DNA from: ZC4RG17 sp036380875
Lineage (GTDB): Bacteria > Actinomycetota > Acidimicrobiia > Spongiisociales > ZC4RG35
DNA length: 64,000 nucleotides
NCBI GenBank assembly: GCA_036380875.1
Contig: DASVDX010000091.1
Coordinates: forward strand, 1-64,000
Reading direction: 5' to 3'
Part shown: in pieces, positions 7,747 through 19,227 of the stretch
How positions within the stretch are numbered: position 1 is the stretch's first letter
How the letters are laid out: the number at the start of each line of letters is the position of its first letter
Notes under the pieces: model-generated
What the model was told of the DNA's origin: nothing
The model's input: only the letters and a program-made list of their open reading frames with translations
Database searches by the model: none
Translations under genes and position numbers: made by a program

Positions 7747-8393
7747 CGTCTCACCTCGATTCGTCCGGCGGCCACGTCGAGATCGAGGGTGAGGGTGACC
7801 GCGGCCTCGTCGAATCCGGGGCTGACGTAATGCTTGACCACCGACATTCCGTCGACGGTTTCGTCGAACATCTCGATCTCGCCGGCAGCGACTGCCGCGT
7901 CGATCGACACCGGGATGTCTTCGGGCACGATGACGAGCAACTCGCCGGCACCAACGGACACCTCGACCTGGGCAGCCTCGCTCAGAGTCAGATCGCTGAG
8001 GTCGAGCCTCAGATCTCCCATCCCGACTTCATAACGCGCTGCCAGCTCGTCTTGCGAGTCGACAGCGAACGACCTTTCTCCGACACCTCCTCTGAAAGCC
8101 TCCCGCGGTGTGGCGGCCACGGCCACGACGGCCAGAGCCAAGAACAGGCCGAAGACGACGAGGACCGTGTGAGGGCCCTCTCGAGAGCCGACGATCAGCG
8201 CCAAGCCCACAGCGGCCAGGAGCAGGGGAAGGACGATGCCCGCCCTCAGTGCCATCACTCCTGCCACATCGAGGAGCCATATGACGCCGAAGACGACCAT
8301 CAACCCTCCGACCACCCAAGCGGCGTAGTTGGGACCCGAGCGCCTCGGCTCGGGCTCTGTAGTCACTTGCTGGGGCCGGGTGTCAACGGTCAC
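7743..8393 (-). CDS. LiaF-like membrane protein with toast-rack C-terminal domain
   Basis: A 216-residue membrane protein. Three or four transmembrane helices (about residues 22-105) are followed by a beta-helical C-terminal domain of the LiaF/DUF2154 type, with repeats such as GMGDLRLDLSDL, VSVGAGELLVIVPEDIPVSIDAAVAAGEI and LDLDVAAGRIEVRR. LiaF-type proteins repress or tune cell-envelope stress signalling in Firmicutes. It starts at GTG 8393 with AGGAGG upstream and overlaps the PspC gene by 11 nt. Confidence 0.75.
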   Translation of the reverse strand: MTVDTRPQQVTTEPEPRRSGPNYAAWVVGGLMVVFGVIWLLDVAGVMALRAGIVLPLLLAAVGLALIVGSREGPHTVLVVFGLFLALAVVAVAATPREAFRGGVGERSFAVDSQDELAARYEVGMGDLRLDLSDLTLSEAAQVEVSVGAGELLVIVPEDIPVSIDAAVAAGEIEMFDETVDGMSVVKHYVSPGFDEAAVTLTLDLDVAAGRIEVRR

Positions 8394-8808
8394 GGCGCCT
8401 CCCTCCTAGGAACAGTCCCACGCCAACGGCGATGACAACGAGGGGCCACATCACGCGGTCGAACCACGGGAACAACGTGTTGAAGAAGAAGAGGAGACCG
8501 ACGGCAACGAGGATGACCCCCGCCACCACGGCTCCGTCAGCTCCATTGCCTCCCTCTCGAACGGCCAACTCCTCTCCTTCCTTCTGCTCGGGGATGACCA
8601 GCCAGGAGAGGAGATAGAGCAGTAGCCCCGAACCACCGCCGATGGCGAGCACGACGAACGCGAGGCGGAACCAGATCGGGTCGACCCCGAAGTAGGCACC
8701 CAGGCCACCGCAAACGCCGGCCACGACTCTGTCCTTCTGGCTCCGGCGGAGCCTTCGAACGACAGTCTCCTCGTCGACTGGAGGCGGCCTGGCTTCGACT
8801 TCGGTCAT
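8383..8808 (-). CDS. PspC-domain membrane protein
   Basis: A 141-residue protein with an N-terminal PspC domain (residues 18-75): RRSQKDRVVAGVCGGLGAYFGVDPIWFRLAFVVLAIGGGSGLLLYLLSWLVIP. Two further transmembrane helices follow. PspC proteins sense membrane stress or anchor envelope regulators. AAAGGAGG stands before ATG 8808. It heads the pspC-liaF-small protein operon, which shares a 147-bp divergent control region, with two DosR-like boxes, with the CBS gene. Confidence 0.85.
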   Translation of the reverse strand: MTEVEARPPPVDEETVVRRLRRSQKDRVVAGVCGGLGAYFGVDPIWFRLAFVVLAIGGGSGLLLYLLSWLVIPEQKEGEELAVREGGNGADGAVVAGVILVAVGLLFFFNTLFPWFDRVMWPLVVIAVGVGLFLGGRRRDR

Positions 8809-8859
8809 TGCGACCTCCTTTCACCCCCGATCATCCGGCGGGGCCTCAGCCGGCGAACA

Positions 8860-8891
8860 GTGCCGAAGGTCCCGACGGGGACCAAAGGCCC
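8860..8891. promoter_or_regulatory. Two tandem DosR/DevR-like boxes in a divergent promoter region
   Basis: GTGCCGAAGGTCCC (8860-8873, reverse complement GGGACCTTCGGCAC) and GGGACCAAAGGCCC (8878-8891) are both close to the palindrome GGGAC-N4-GNCCC known as the DosR box in mycobacteria. Their centres are 18 bp apart, about two helical turns. They lie 52-83 bp before the PspC start and 65-96 bp before the CBS start, so they may serve both directions. Confidence 0.55.
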
Positions 8892-8955
8892 TGTTGGAGG
8901 CCTCCTGCCCTTCCGTAGGTTCAGGTGACGGAGCCCGAGGAAAAGGAGAGACACG

Positions 8956-9339
8956 ATGAAGCTGGCAGATCTCACCGCCGGCTACGTGGAGAAGGTCGAC
9001 GCCGCCACCACCTTGGCGGAGGCCGCCCGCTGGATGGTGTCGAGGGGAGTGGGGTCCCTCCTCATCACCCACGACGGTCGGGTCACCGGCATATTCACCG
9101 AGCACGACCTCACCAGGGCTGCCGCCCACCGGGTCGACCTCGACGAGGCGACGGTAGGCGACTGGATGTCTGACTATCCGCACATCGGCACTCCCGATTG
9201 GACGATCGAACGCGCCGCCGACCTCATGGTCGAGTACGACATCCGCCACCTGCCCCTCGTCGACGACGACGGCAACATCGCCGGGATCGTTTCGATCAAG
9301 GACGTCCTCTGGGCTCTGAGAGGCCCCACAGTCAGCTGA
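8956..9339 (+). CDS. Two-CBS-domain protein (Hrp1-like)
   Basis: A 127-residue protein made of two CBS domains: residues about 8-62 (VDAATTLAEAARWMVSRGVGSLLITHDGRVTGIFTEHDL) and about 70-122 (DWTIERAADLMVEYDIRHLPLVDDDGNIAGIVSIKDVL). CBS pairs bind adenine nucleotides. The size and architecture match Hrp1 (Rv2626c), a strongly DosR-induced protein of M. tuberculosis, and here too DosR-like boxes stand upstream. It has a good AAGGAGA site, and only 28 bp separate it from the zinc dehydrogenase. Confidence 0.85.
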   Translation: MKLADLTAGYVEKVDAATTLAEAARWMVSRGVGSLLITHDGRVTGIFTEHDLTRAAAHRVDLDEATVGDWMSDYPHIGTPDWTIERAADLMVEYDIRHLPLVDDDGNIAGIVSIKDVLWALRGPTVS

Positions 9340-9367
9340 ACCGATCCGAGTCAAAGGAGGACGGATC

Positions 9368-10411
9368 ATGAAGGCCGTGGTTTTCCATGGACCTGGCGAC
9401 AAGGCGTGGGAAGAGGTTCCCGAGCCGAAGATCATCGAGCCCGGAGACGCCATCGTCCGCGTCGACACGACGACGATCTGCGGGACCGACTTGCACATCC
9501 TGAAGGGCGACGTTCCGGCCGTGACCGACGGCCGCATACTCGGGCATGAGGGCGTCGGCACCGTGGAGGAAGTCGGTTCCGGCGTGGCGACGATCCAGCC
9601 CGGTGACCGGGTTCTGATCTCCTGCATCAGCGCCTGCGGCCGCTGCCGCTACTGCCGGGTCGGCGCCTACGGGCAATGCCGCAACGAGGGCGGATGGATC
9701 CTCGGACATCTGATCGACGGCACCCAGGCCGAATACGTTCGGCTCCCCTACGCCGACACCTCCACCTACAAGGTGCCAGAAGGCGTGAGCGACGAGGCGC
9801 TGCTCATGCTGTCGGACATCCTCCCCACGGGATACGAGGTGGGAGTGCTCAACGGGAAGGTGCAGCCGGGCGACACCGTCGCCGTGGTCGGCGCAGGCCC
9901 CATCGGCCTGTCGGCGATCATGGGCGCCCAGCTCTTCTCGCCCCAGCACATCATCGCCATCGACCTGGCCGACAGCCGCCTCGAAGCGGCGAAGGCATTC
10001 GGGGCAACCGAGGTCATCAACAACAGCGAAACCGACCCCTTGGCCCGCATCCAGGAGCTGACCGACGGCCTGGGTGTCGATGTGGCCATCGAGGCGGTGG
10101 GAGTTCCCGCCACCTTCGAACTCTGCACCCGGTTGATCCGCCCCGGCGGCCGGGTGGCGAACGTGGGCGTGCATGGTGTGCCCGCCACGCTGCACCTCGA
10201 GGATCTTTGGATCCGCAACGTCACCATCACCACCGGGCTGGTCGACACCTACTCCACGCCGACGCTCCTGCGGCTCATCGAGGCCGGGAGAATCGACGCC
10301 GCCAAGTTCGCCACGCACCGGTTCGAGATGAGCCAGTTCATGGAGGCCTACGACACGTTCTCGCGGGCCGGCGAAACCGGAGCCCTGAAGGTCGTCATCA
10401 CACGCGACTGA
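9368..10411 (+). CDS. Zinc-dependent alcohol dehydrogenase family protein
   Basis: A 347-residue medium-chain zinc dehydrogenase that interconverts an alcohol and an aldehyde or ketone with NAD(P). Catalytic-zinc residues are Cys38 (ICGTDLH) and His60-Glu61 (GHEGVG). The structural zinc site is Cys90, Cys93, Cys96 and Cys104. The Rossmann domain begins at VAVVGAGPIGLSAI and the strand ends in an Asp (IIAIDLADSR), which favours NAD. AAAGGAGG precedes the ATG. It is probably cotranscribed with the CBS gene, which would place it under the DosR-like boxes. Confidence 0.9.
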   Translation: MKAVVFHGPGDKAWEEVPEPKIIEPGDAIVRVDTTTICGTDLHILKGDVPAVTDGRILGHEGVGTVEEVGSGVATIQPGDRVLISCISACGRCRYCRVGAYGQCRNEGGWILGHLIDGTQAEYVRLPYADTSTYKVPEGVSDEALLMLSDILPTGYEVGVLNGKVQPGDTVAVVGAGPIGLSAIMGAQLFSPQHIIAIDLADSRLEAAKAFGATEVINNSETDPLARIQELTDGLGVDVAIEAVGVPATFELCTRLIRPGGRVANVGVHGVPATLHLEDLWIRNVTITTGLVDTYSTPTLLRLIEAGRIDAAKFATHRFEMSQFMEAYDTFSRAGETGALKVVITRD

Positions 10412-10417
10412 CATGAC

Positions 10418-10448
10418 TGGGGTCCCACCTGCTGAGGGTGGGACCCCA
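10418..10448 (+). terminator. Strong hairpin after the zinc dehydrogenase
   Basis: A perfect 12-bp stem (TGGGGTCCCACC / GGTGGGACCCCA) with a 7-nt loop begins 7 nt after the dehydrogenase stop. There is no T-tract (CACCCCCACA follows), as is usual for actinobacterial terminators. Confidence 0.75.
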
Positions 10449-10513
10449 CACCCCCACATCCCGCATCCTGCAATCGATACACTCGCTCCCGCGCAACTGA
10501 GCCAGGAGGAGGA

Positions 10514-11395
10514 ATGCAGGTCGGGTTCATAGGCCTCGGCGACATGGGCCAGGTCATCGTCCCGCGTCTCATCGGCGCCGGACACGAAGTGACGGGATGG
10601 AACCGGACACCTTCCAAGGCCGAGCCCCTTCTCCGCCAGGGCATGCGCTGGGCGGATTCTCCTGCCGAAGTAGCGGCCGCCACCGAGATCGTGTTCTCGA
10701 TCGTCACCGACTCGAAAGCGGTCGAACAGGTCGCCCTGGGCGAAAGAGGCGTCCTGGAAGGGATCGGAGAGCAATCGATCTACCTCGACATGAGCACCAT
10801 CGACCCCGATGTGTCCCGTCGGATCGGGGCAGCCTTCGCCGACGCCGGACGGGTGATGTTGGACGCGCCGTTGTCGGGAAGCCCGATCACAGTCGAGGGG
10901 GGCAAGGCCTCGATCATGGTGGGCGGTGACCGGCAGGCGTTCGAACGAGCCTTGCCGGTGCTCGAGGCCATCGGCCCCACGGTCACCTACATCGGCGGCC
11001 AAGGCCAGGCAGTGCAGATGAAGGTGGCGATCAACCTGTGCCTGATCGTCGAGATGGTCGCCTTCAGCGAGGCGGTCGCCCTCGCCGAGAAGGGAGGCGT
11101 GGATCGCAAGGTGGCGGTCGACGCGATGCTGAAGAGCGTGGTCGCCTCGCCGGTGATGGGCTATCGAGGCCCGTTCATCCTCGAAGGGGGCATGCCGGAA
11201 AAACCGCTGGCCAACGTCACCCTGCAGCAGAAGGACATGCTCCTCGCTCTCGACCTAGCCCGCCGCCAGGGGAACGCCGTCCCGCTGGCGGCGGCCGCCA
11301 ACGAAATGCTCAACGCCTGTCACGGCCTGGGCCTCAGCCACGAGGATTTCGTGACAGTGTTCAACGCCTACCGCGCTCTGGGAGGAATGACATGA
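10514..11395 (+). CDS. 3-hydroxyisobutyrate dehydrogenase family NAD(P)-dependent oxidoreductase
   Basis: A 293-residue beta-hydroxyacid dehydrogenase. The N-terminal dinucleotide motif is GFIGLGDMG (residues 4-12). The family segment DAPLSGSPITVEGGKASIMVGG holds the substrate-binding Ser/Gly, and the catalytic Lys is in QAVQMKVAINL. Typical substrates are 3-hydroxyisobutyrate, tartronate semialdehyde or related hydroxy acids. Its last bases overlap the cupin ATG (ATGA). With the cupin and the hydratase-like gene it forms a three-gene coupled unit, so the substrate is likely part of one small catabolic route. Confidence 0.85.
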   Translation: MQVGFIGLGDMGQVIVPRLIGAGHEVTGWNRTPSKAEPLLRQGMRWADSPAEVAAATEIVFSIVTDSKAVEQVALGERGVLEGIGEQSIYLDMSTIDPDVSRRIGAAFADAGRVMLDAPLSGSPITVEGGKASIMVGGDRQAFERALPVLEAIGPTVTYIGGQGQAVQMKVAINLCLIVEMVAFSEAVALAEKGGVDRKVAVDAMLKSVVASPVMGYRGPFILEGGMPEKPLANVTLQQKDMLLALDLARRQGNAVPLAAAANEMLNACHGLGLSHEDFVTVFNAYRALGGMT

Positions 11396-11784
11396 ACGGC
11401 CAGTTCCGCATCAACCGCCACGAGGTCCCCGTCGAGGGCGGCCTTCGGGAAGACGAGGGTTGGGTGGACATGCGGGTCCAGTTCTTGGTGGACCAGATGA
11501 AGGCCGGATCCGAGGATTTCCTCCTCGGCTGGACGGTGCTTCCTCCCGGCGCCCGCCACGACCGGCATCGGCATCCCCACGCCGACGAGTTCTTCATCGT
11601 CCTGTCCGGGCGCGGCCACATCTACACCGACGAAGAGGACCAGGAAGCCGGGGAGGGAGACGTCGTCTTCACGCGGCGGGGCCACTGGCACGGCTTCAAC
11701 AACACCGGAGACGAGGACGTCGTGCTGGTCTGGGGCTGGAGCGGCGCCGGGTCTCTCGAAGCGGCCGGATACGAGCTGCCATGA
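11392..11784 (+). CDS. Cupin-domain protein
   Basis: A 130-residue single-domain cupin. Motif 1 is PPGARHDRHRHPHADEFFIVLSGRG (metal ligands His, His, Glu) and motif 2 is GDVVFTRRGHWHGFNN with the final His. It may be an isomerase, dioxygenase or sensor. The start was placed at ATG 11392, which overlaps the previous stop; a longer open frame upstream lies inside the dehydrogenase. The stop overlaps the next ATG, again as ATGA. Confidence 0.85.
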   Translation: MNGQFRINRHEVPVEGGLREDEGWVDMRVQFLVDQMKAGSEDFLLGWTVLPPGARHDRHRHPHADEFFIVLSGRGHIYTDEEDQEAGEGDVVFTRRGHWHGFNNTGDEDVVLVWGWSGAGSLEAAGYELP

Positions 11785-12470
11785 TGGATCCACGCGTCCA
11801 GCGGGGACTGCGCCGGCAGATGGAGCGCCGGGCCGATGAACTGGCCGCCGGCCGCCGCCCGATCGGGTGGAAAGCCGGGTTCGGCGCCCCCGCCTTCCTC
11901 GAAAAGTTCCACTTGGACGGCCCGCTGGTGGGCTACATGACCGATGGGTCGCTCGTCGACAACGGCGCGACCATCGACGTCTCCGGCTGGACCAACCCCG
12001 TCGCCGAACCGGAGTTCGCCGTGTGGATCGGCGACGACATCCCCGCCGACGCCACCGAACACGAGGTGAGGAGAGCGATCGCCGCCATCGCTCCGGCCAT
12101 CGAGCTCGCCGACGTGGACCCGCCGCCCGAAGACATCGAAGAGGCCCTCGCCATCAACATCTTCCATCGTGGAGTGATCCTCGGCGACCGCGACGAGAGG
12201 CGCGCCGGCGGCCACATCGAGGATCTCACGGCCACCGTCACCCGCGACGGCGAGGCGATCGAAATGCCCGACGACCTCGAGTCGCTGACCGGTCGCATCC
12301 CCGACGTCGTGGGGCATCTGGCCGGGCTCGTCGCCGCCATCGGCGAACCGGTGAAAGGTGGGGATGTGATCATCACCGGCTCGATCGTGCCGCCACTGAA
12401 GCTCGCTCCCGGCGTGACCGTGACCTACGAGGTTTCCGGCTACCCGCCACTCACCGTCAGCGCCCGCTGA
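11781..12470 (+). CDS. 2-keto-4-pentenoate hydratase / fumarylacetoacetate hydrolase family protein
   Basis: A 229-residue protein of the hydratase/FAH superfamily. The N-terminus (RRQMERRADELAAGRRPIGWKAGF) is that of MhpD/TesE-type hydratases. The metal-binding acidic residues are in EPEFAVWIGDDI and ELADVDPPPEDIEEALAINIF, and the C-terminus has GDVIITGSIVPP. The family hydrates 2-hydroxypentadienoate or cleaves acylpyruvates. Two adjacent ATGs open the gene (11781, 11784). As third member of the coupled unit it points to breakdown of an oxo or enol acid. Confidence 0.85.
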   Translation: MMDPRVQRGLRRQMERRADELAAGRRPIGWKAGFGAPAFLEKFHLDGPLVGYMTDGSLVDNGATIDVSGWTNPVAEPEFAVWIGDDIPADATEHEVRRAIAAIAPAIELADVDPPPEDIEEALAINIFHRGVILGDRDERRAGGHIEDLTATVTRDGEAIEMPDDLESLTGRIPDVVGHLAGLVAAIGEPVKGGDVIITGSIVPPLKLAPGVTVTYEVSGYPPLTVSAR

Positions 12471-12548
12471 CGCTCCGACTTAGTGCCCGCGGTGGATAGG
12501 CCCTTCTCCCCTGCCATTTCGGGGCCCCTCTCCGTACGTTGAGCGCAT

Positions 12549-16076
<3,528 letters not shown>

Positions 16077-16087
16077 CGCCACTCCCC

Positions 16088-16112
16088 GTTTCCGTGATCC
16101 ACCGGCGGGTAC
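16088..16112 (+). promoter_or_regulatory. SigB/SigF-type promoter GTTT-N15-GGGTAC
   Basis: GTTT at 16088-16091 and GGGTAC at 16107-16112 have a 15-bp spacer. The ATG of the small basic protein is 25 bp further on, with AAAGGAGG between. Confidence 0.7.
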
Positions 16113-16136
16113 TCCTCCTCCGGAAAGGAGGTCTGC

Positions 16137-16301
16137 ATGCCCGTTCATCGTGGCCAAGACTCGAAGGGCCCCTATTACCAGTGGGGCGAAAGCGGCAAGA
16201 AGTACCACTACGAGGCCGGCAACAAGTCGAGCCGGGAGAACGCCAAGAAGAAGGCCGAGCGTCAGGGCAGGGCGGCGCGAGCTTCCGGCTACAAGGGTTG
16301 A
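16137..16301 (+). CDS. Small conserved basic protein
   Basis: A 54-residue, highly charged protein (MPVHRGQDSKGPYYQWG at the start, RENAKKKAERQGRAARASGYKG at the end). The pattern GPYYQWG followed by KKYHYEAG and a Lys/Arg-rich tail recurs in short conserved proteins of unknown function from actinobacteria and archaea. It could bind nucleic acid through its basic helix. AAAGGAGG with a 5-nt gap fixes the ATG. A SigB/SigF-type promoter stands directly upstream. Confidence 0.75.
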   Translation: MPVHRGQDSKGPYYQWGESGKKYHYEAGNKSSRENAKKKAERQGRAARASGYKG

Positions 16302-16318
16302 CCGAGATACTCGGGGAA

Positions 16319-16352
16319 TGGGCTCTGGTTTCTTGCCAGACCCTAGAGCCCA
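16319..16352 (+). terminator. Hairpin after the small basic protein
   Basis: Arms TGGGCTCT and AGAGCCCA enclose an 18-nt loop that can itself pair (TCTGG / CCAGA). It starts 17 nt after the small-protein stop. There is no T-tract. Confidence 0.5.
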
Positions 16353-16481
16353 CTCCCTCCCATTCCCACCCCCCTGGGCCGTAGCCCAGTTCTCATCAAA
16401 CGTACACGTCGAATCGAAAGCGCGTCGGGCCATGCAGGGAATCGAGGGCGAGGTCGAGCGACGCCGGTAGTCTCGGCCGGG

Positions 16482-17099
16482 ATGGACACCGCCGATCCGT
16501 CTGATATCCGTGTCGTCCCCGCCAACCAGGCGCCCTGTGAGGATCTGATGACGGTGTTCGGAACCCGTGGCCCCGCCTCCGGCTGCTATTGCCAGAGGTA
16601 CAAGTTGGCTCCGGGAGAGGCATTCTCGACGTTCCCCCGAGAGGAGCGGGCTGCCCGCTTGCGGGCCCAAACCGCCTGTGGCGATCCAGATGCTTCCCGG
16701 ACCAGCGGTTTGGTCGCCTACCTCGACGGAGAACCCGTCGGCTGGTGCGCTGTGGAGCCTCGTCCGGAGTACTTCGGGCTCCTCCGCGTCTACCGGACGC
16801 CGTGGGAGGGCCGCCAGGAGAGAAAGGACGATCCCGGCATCTGGGCCGTGACTTGTGTTCTCGTCCGAGCGGGATACAGGAAGGGCGGTATCGCCTATGC
16901 CCTCGCCGAAGCAGCCGTCGACCATGCTCGACGCAGCGGCGCGAAGGCGCTGGAGGCGTATCCGATGCGAGCAGCGACGGGGCACATCACCTGGGATGAG
17001 ATCCATGTGGGAACCGAGAGCATCTTCGCCGCCGCCGGGATGACCGAAGTCACCCGCCCTGGCAAGAGACGGGTCGTCATGCGGATCGACTTCGGCTGA
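16482..17099 (+). CDS. GNAT-family N-acetyltransferase
   Basis: A 205-residue acetyltransferase. The N-terminus has the motif FGTRGPASGCYCQRYKL found in a GNAT subgroup of actinobacteria. The core shows LVAYLDGEPVGWCAVEPR, then IWAVTCVLVRAGYRKGGIAYALAEAAVDHAR, which holds the acetyl-CoA pyrophosphate loop (RKGGIA, in place of R/Q-x-x-G-x-G/A), and ends GTESIFAAAGMTEV. The substrate is unknown. It is a lone gene. Confidence 0.8.
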   Translation: MDTADPSDIRVVPANQAPCEDLMTVFGTRGPASGCYCQRYKLAPGEAFSTFPREERAARLRAQTACGDPDASRTSGLVAYLDGEPVGWCAVEPRPEYFGLLRVYRTPWEGRQERKDDPGIWAVTCVLVRAGYRKGGIAYALAEAAVDHARRSGAKALEAYPMRAATGHITWDEIHVGTESIFAAAGMTEVTRPGKRRVVMRIDFG

Positions 17100-17192
17100 G
17101 TGTCGAGGCGGGTCACTCCCAGGTCTGAACGTGGCCTTGACCCGAATCGACCGGGAGGTCCAGGCCCGCGATGCGACGTTCGCTCAACTCTC

Positions 17193-18686
17193 CTACTTGG
17201 CCCGGCTGAGACGAGCCATCCACATCAGCCGGGAGAGCGCGAGGGCCGCACCCATGACACCAGCGAGTATCAGCGTCCCCATGAGGCCAGGGATGGCCAG
17301 TATGAGGACCTTCCAGCCGTACACACGGTCGGCTGAGCGCGCGACGAGATTCGGCGTCATCAGGACCAATGCAGGGAGGATGAGCGGGCCAACGATCCCC
17401 ACGGAAACCCTGAGTAGGTGGCCTCGACGACGATCCGCCCACGCCCGGACCCGAAGCAACCGCCAAGTGCCGACACCAGCAACCAGGACCGCGATGATGG
17501 CGACAGTGATGCCAATGCGGCGCGCACCGAACCCAATACCAGGGTCGGATTCGCCTCTGACGAGTGCTGCCAGTCCCTCCATCAGCCCTTCGAAATCGAC
17601 GAGCCCGTTGTAGGCATTCGCCATGAAGACGATCCCGACGTCCTCGGAAGGCAGCAGTGCCTGCTCGGCGTAGAAGGTGGAGAGGATGCCGGTGTGTCTG
17701 AGGATCTGGGATCCCGAAGGTACCTCCCACCCCATGGCGTAAGACGTCTCGATGTCCGGCGGTGGGGATTGCATCAGCTCGATTCCATGTTCGCTCAACA
17801 CGGAATGGCCTTGAAAACGTCCTCCTGTGCTCTGGACGATCAACCAATTGGCCATGTCGCGTGCTGTTGAGATCACTCCACCAGATCCGCCCAGGTACCC
17901 ATCCAACTCCGGCCGCGCCACAGGCACTCCGAAAACCAGGATGTGACCCCGCGCCAGGTCTGGAGCGACGCTGTTTGCTGCGGACGAGGTGACGACGCTC
18001 GCTGTATGCGCCATCTGGAGAGGCTCGAAAATGGTCCGGCCCAAGTAGTCCTCGAAAGGCTCACCGGAAACCACCTCGACGAGGTGGGCCAATACTCCGT
18101 AGTTGGGGTTGAAGTAATGGAACGAACTGCCCGGCTCGTCCACCAGCCTTGCATCCCGCAGGCTGGCTGATCGATCGGCGATCGTGCGAGGCTGAGGCAG
18201 CACCATTTCGGGAAATCCGCTGTCGGCTAAGCCACTGGTCTGATTGAGCAGCATTCGGACGGTGATATCTGCTGCGCGGCTGTCGGCCGGGGCGAAGTCA
18301 GCGATATAGGTCTGGACCGGGGTGTCGAGGTCGACCAGTCCGGTCTCTTCGAGTTGCAGGACGGCCAGGGCGGTCATCGACTTGCTGAGGGAAGCGACCA
18401 TGAACTGGGTGTCTGGTGTCACGGGTCGTCCGTCGCCTGCATCTCCATACCCAGCGAGGTGGACGATGTCCGTCCCCCTCGTGATGGCGAGAGCCAAGCC
18501 GGGTATGCCGTTGCTGCGCATCCATTCGTCTGTGAACTGGTCGACTCGCTCGGGGAGGGCGCTCGGAGCGGACGCCGACCGATCCGATCTCGCTGCTCCT
18601 GTGGATACGAAGACCGTGAGCACCAACGCGGCGACGGTGCCGGTGGTCGAGAACCCCGGCGGGCGGTCGATCACCTTTCGCCCCAC
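17193..18686 (-). CDS. Serine hydrolase of the beta-lactamase / class C PBP family with membrane tail
   Basis: A 497-residue exported enzyme. It has a signal or anchor helix (TGTVAALVLTVFVSTGAA), the SxxK motif SLSKS with the nucleophile, the second motif YFNPNYG (YxN), and a late HTG triad element (ILRHTGILSTF). Three C-terminal transmembrane helices (about residues 390-490) follow, an arrangement seen in EstB/FmtA-like esterases and peptidases. It starts at GTG 18686 and overlaps the DUF952 gene by 16 nt. The start is uncertain because no clear ribosome site was seen. Confidence 0.85.
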   Translation of the reverse strand: MGRKVIDRPPGFSTTGTVAALVLTVFVSTGAARSDRSASAPSALPERVDQFTDEWMRSNGIPGLALAITRGTDIVHLAGYGDAGDGRPVTPDTQFMVASLSKSMTALAVLQLEETGLVDLDTPVQTYIADFAPADSRAADITVRMLLNQTSGLADSGFPEMVLPQPRTIADRSASLRDARLVDEPGSSFHYFNPNYGVLAHLVEVVSGEPFEDYLGRTIFEPLQMAHTASVVTSSAANSVAPDLARGHILVFGVPVARPELDGYLGGSGGVISTARDMANWLIVQSTGGRFQGHSVLSEHGIELMQSPPPDIETSYAMGWEVPSGSQILRHTGILSTFYAEQALLPSEDVGIVFMANAYNGLVDFEGLMEGLAALVRGESDPGIGFGARRIGITVAIIAVLVAGVGTWRLLRVRAWADRRRGHLLRVSVGIVGPLILPALVLMTPNLVARSADRVYGWKVLILAIPGLMGTLILAGVMGAALALSRLMWMARLSRAK

Positions 18687-19045
18687 TCGAAGCCGCGATC
18701 TCCAAACCGAGCGGGATACACGGCGACGACCCAGTCGGTCCGAAGCGCCCCGTAGAGGTGAGGGAACAGCTCTCCGCCGCCGCCGTCCTCCATCCGGACC
18801 TCGACGCCGCCGCGGCCCGCGGCGTCAGCATCGATCTCGAGTACCACGAGGGAGGCGTCGTAGTCCCGATAGAAGGACTCTGCCACCTCCCTCACCTGGC
18901 CGGGCGTGGCCGAGCAATGGATGAAGCCCACCTCCTCCAGCCGGGCACCCCTCGTCGACCAGCGGTACTCCCCTGTTGGCACGGCCTGCTCCCACTGAGC
19001 CCGATCGGCGATGTGGAACACCCTCCTCGGGCGGGAGGCGGTCAA
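18671..19045 (-). CDS. DUF952 family protein
   Basis: A 124-residue protein of the DUF952 family, shown by FHIADRAQWEQAV, the strand EVGFIHCSATPGQVREVAESFY, SLVVLEIDADA and the closing FPHLYGALRTDWVVAVYP. The fold is related to ADP-ribosyl transferase-like domains but no activity is established. A TTG start at 19045 follows GAGGTGAT (minus strand). It overlaps and precedes the serine hydrolase on the same strand. Confidence 0.8.
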   Translation of the reverse strand: MTASRPRRVFHIADRAQWEQAVPTGEYRWSTRGARLEEVGFIHCSATPGQVREVAESFYRDYDASLVVLEIDADAAGRGGVEVRMEDGGGGELFPHLYGALRTDWVVAVYPARFGDRGFEWGER

Positions 19046-19227
19046 TGGATCACCTCGCCGGTTTCGTCGAGATGGCGCACCTTGCGACGGACGTGGCCCG
19101 CTGCCGGTCCAGCCACTCTGTGAGGAGTGACCGCATCTCCGGTACGGATCGGGCGGCTTGATGATGTCGAATATCGGGCAGAGCTCCCTTCTCTAATGGA
19201 TGGCGACACCGCCGCCCGCCGGGTTGC

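Noticed and set aside
12480..12548. DosR-like box before nifJ
   Set aside because: AGGCCCTT and GGGGCCCC are present, but the left half-site matches at only two of five positions, so it was not called.
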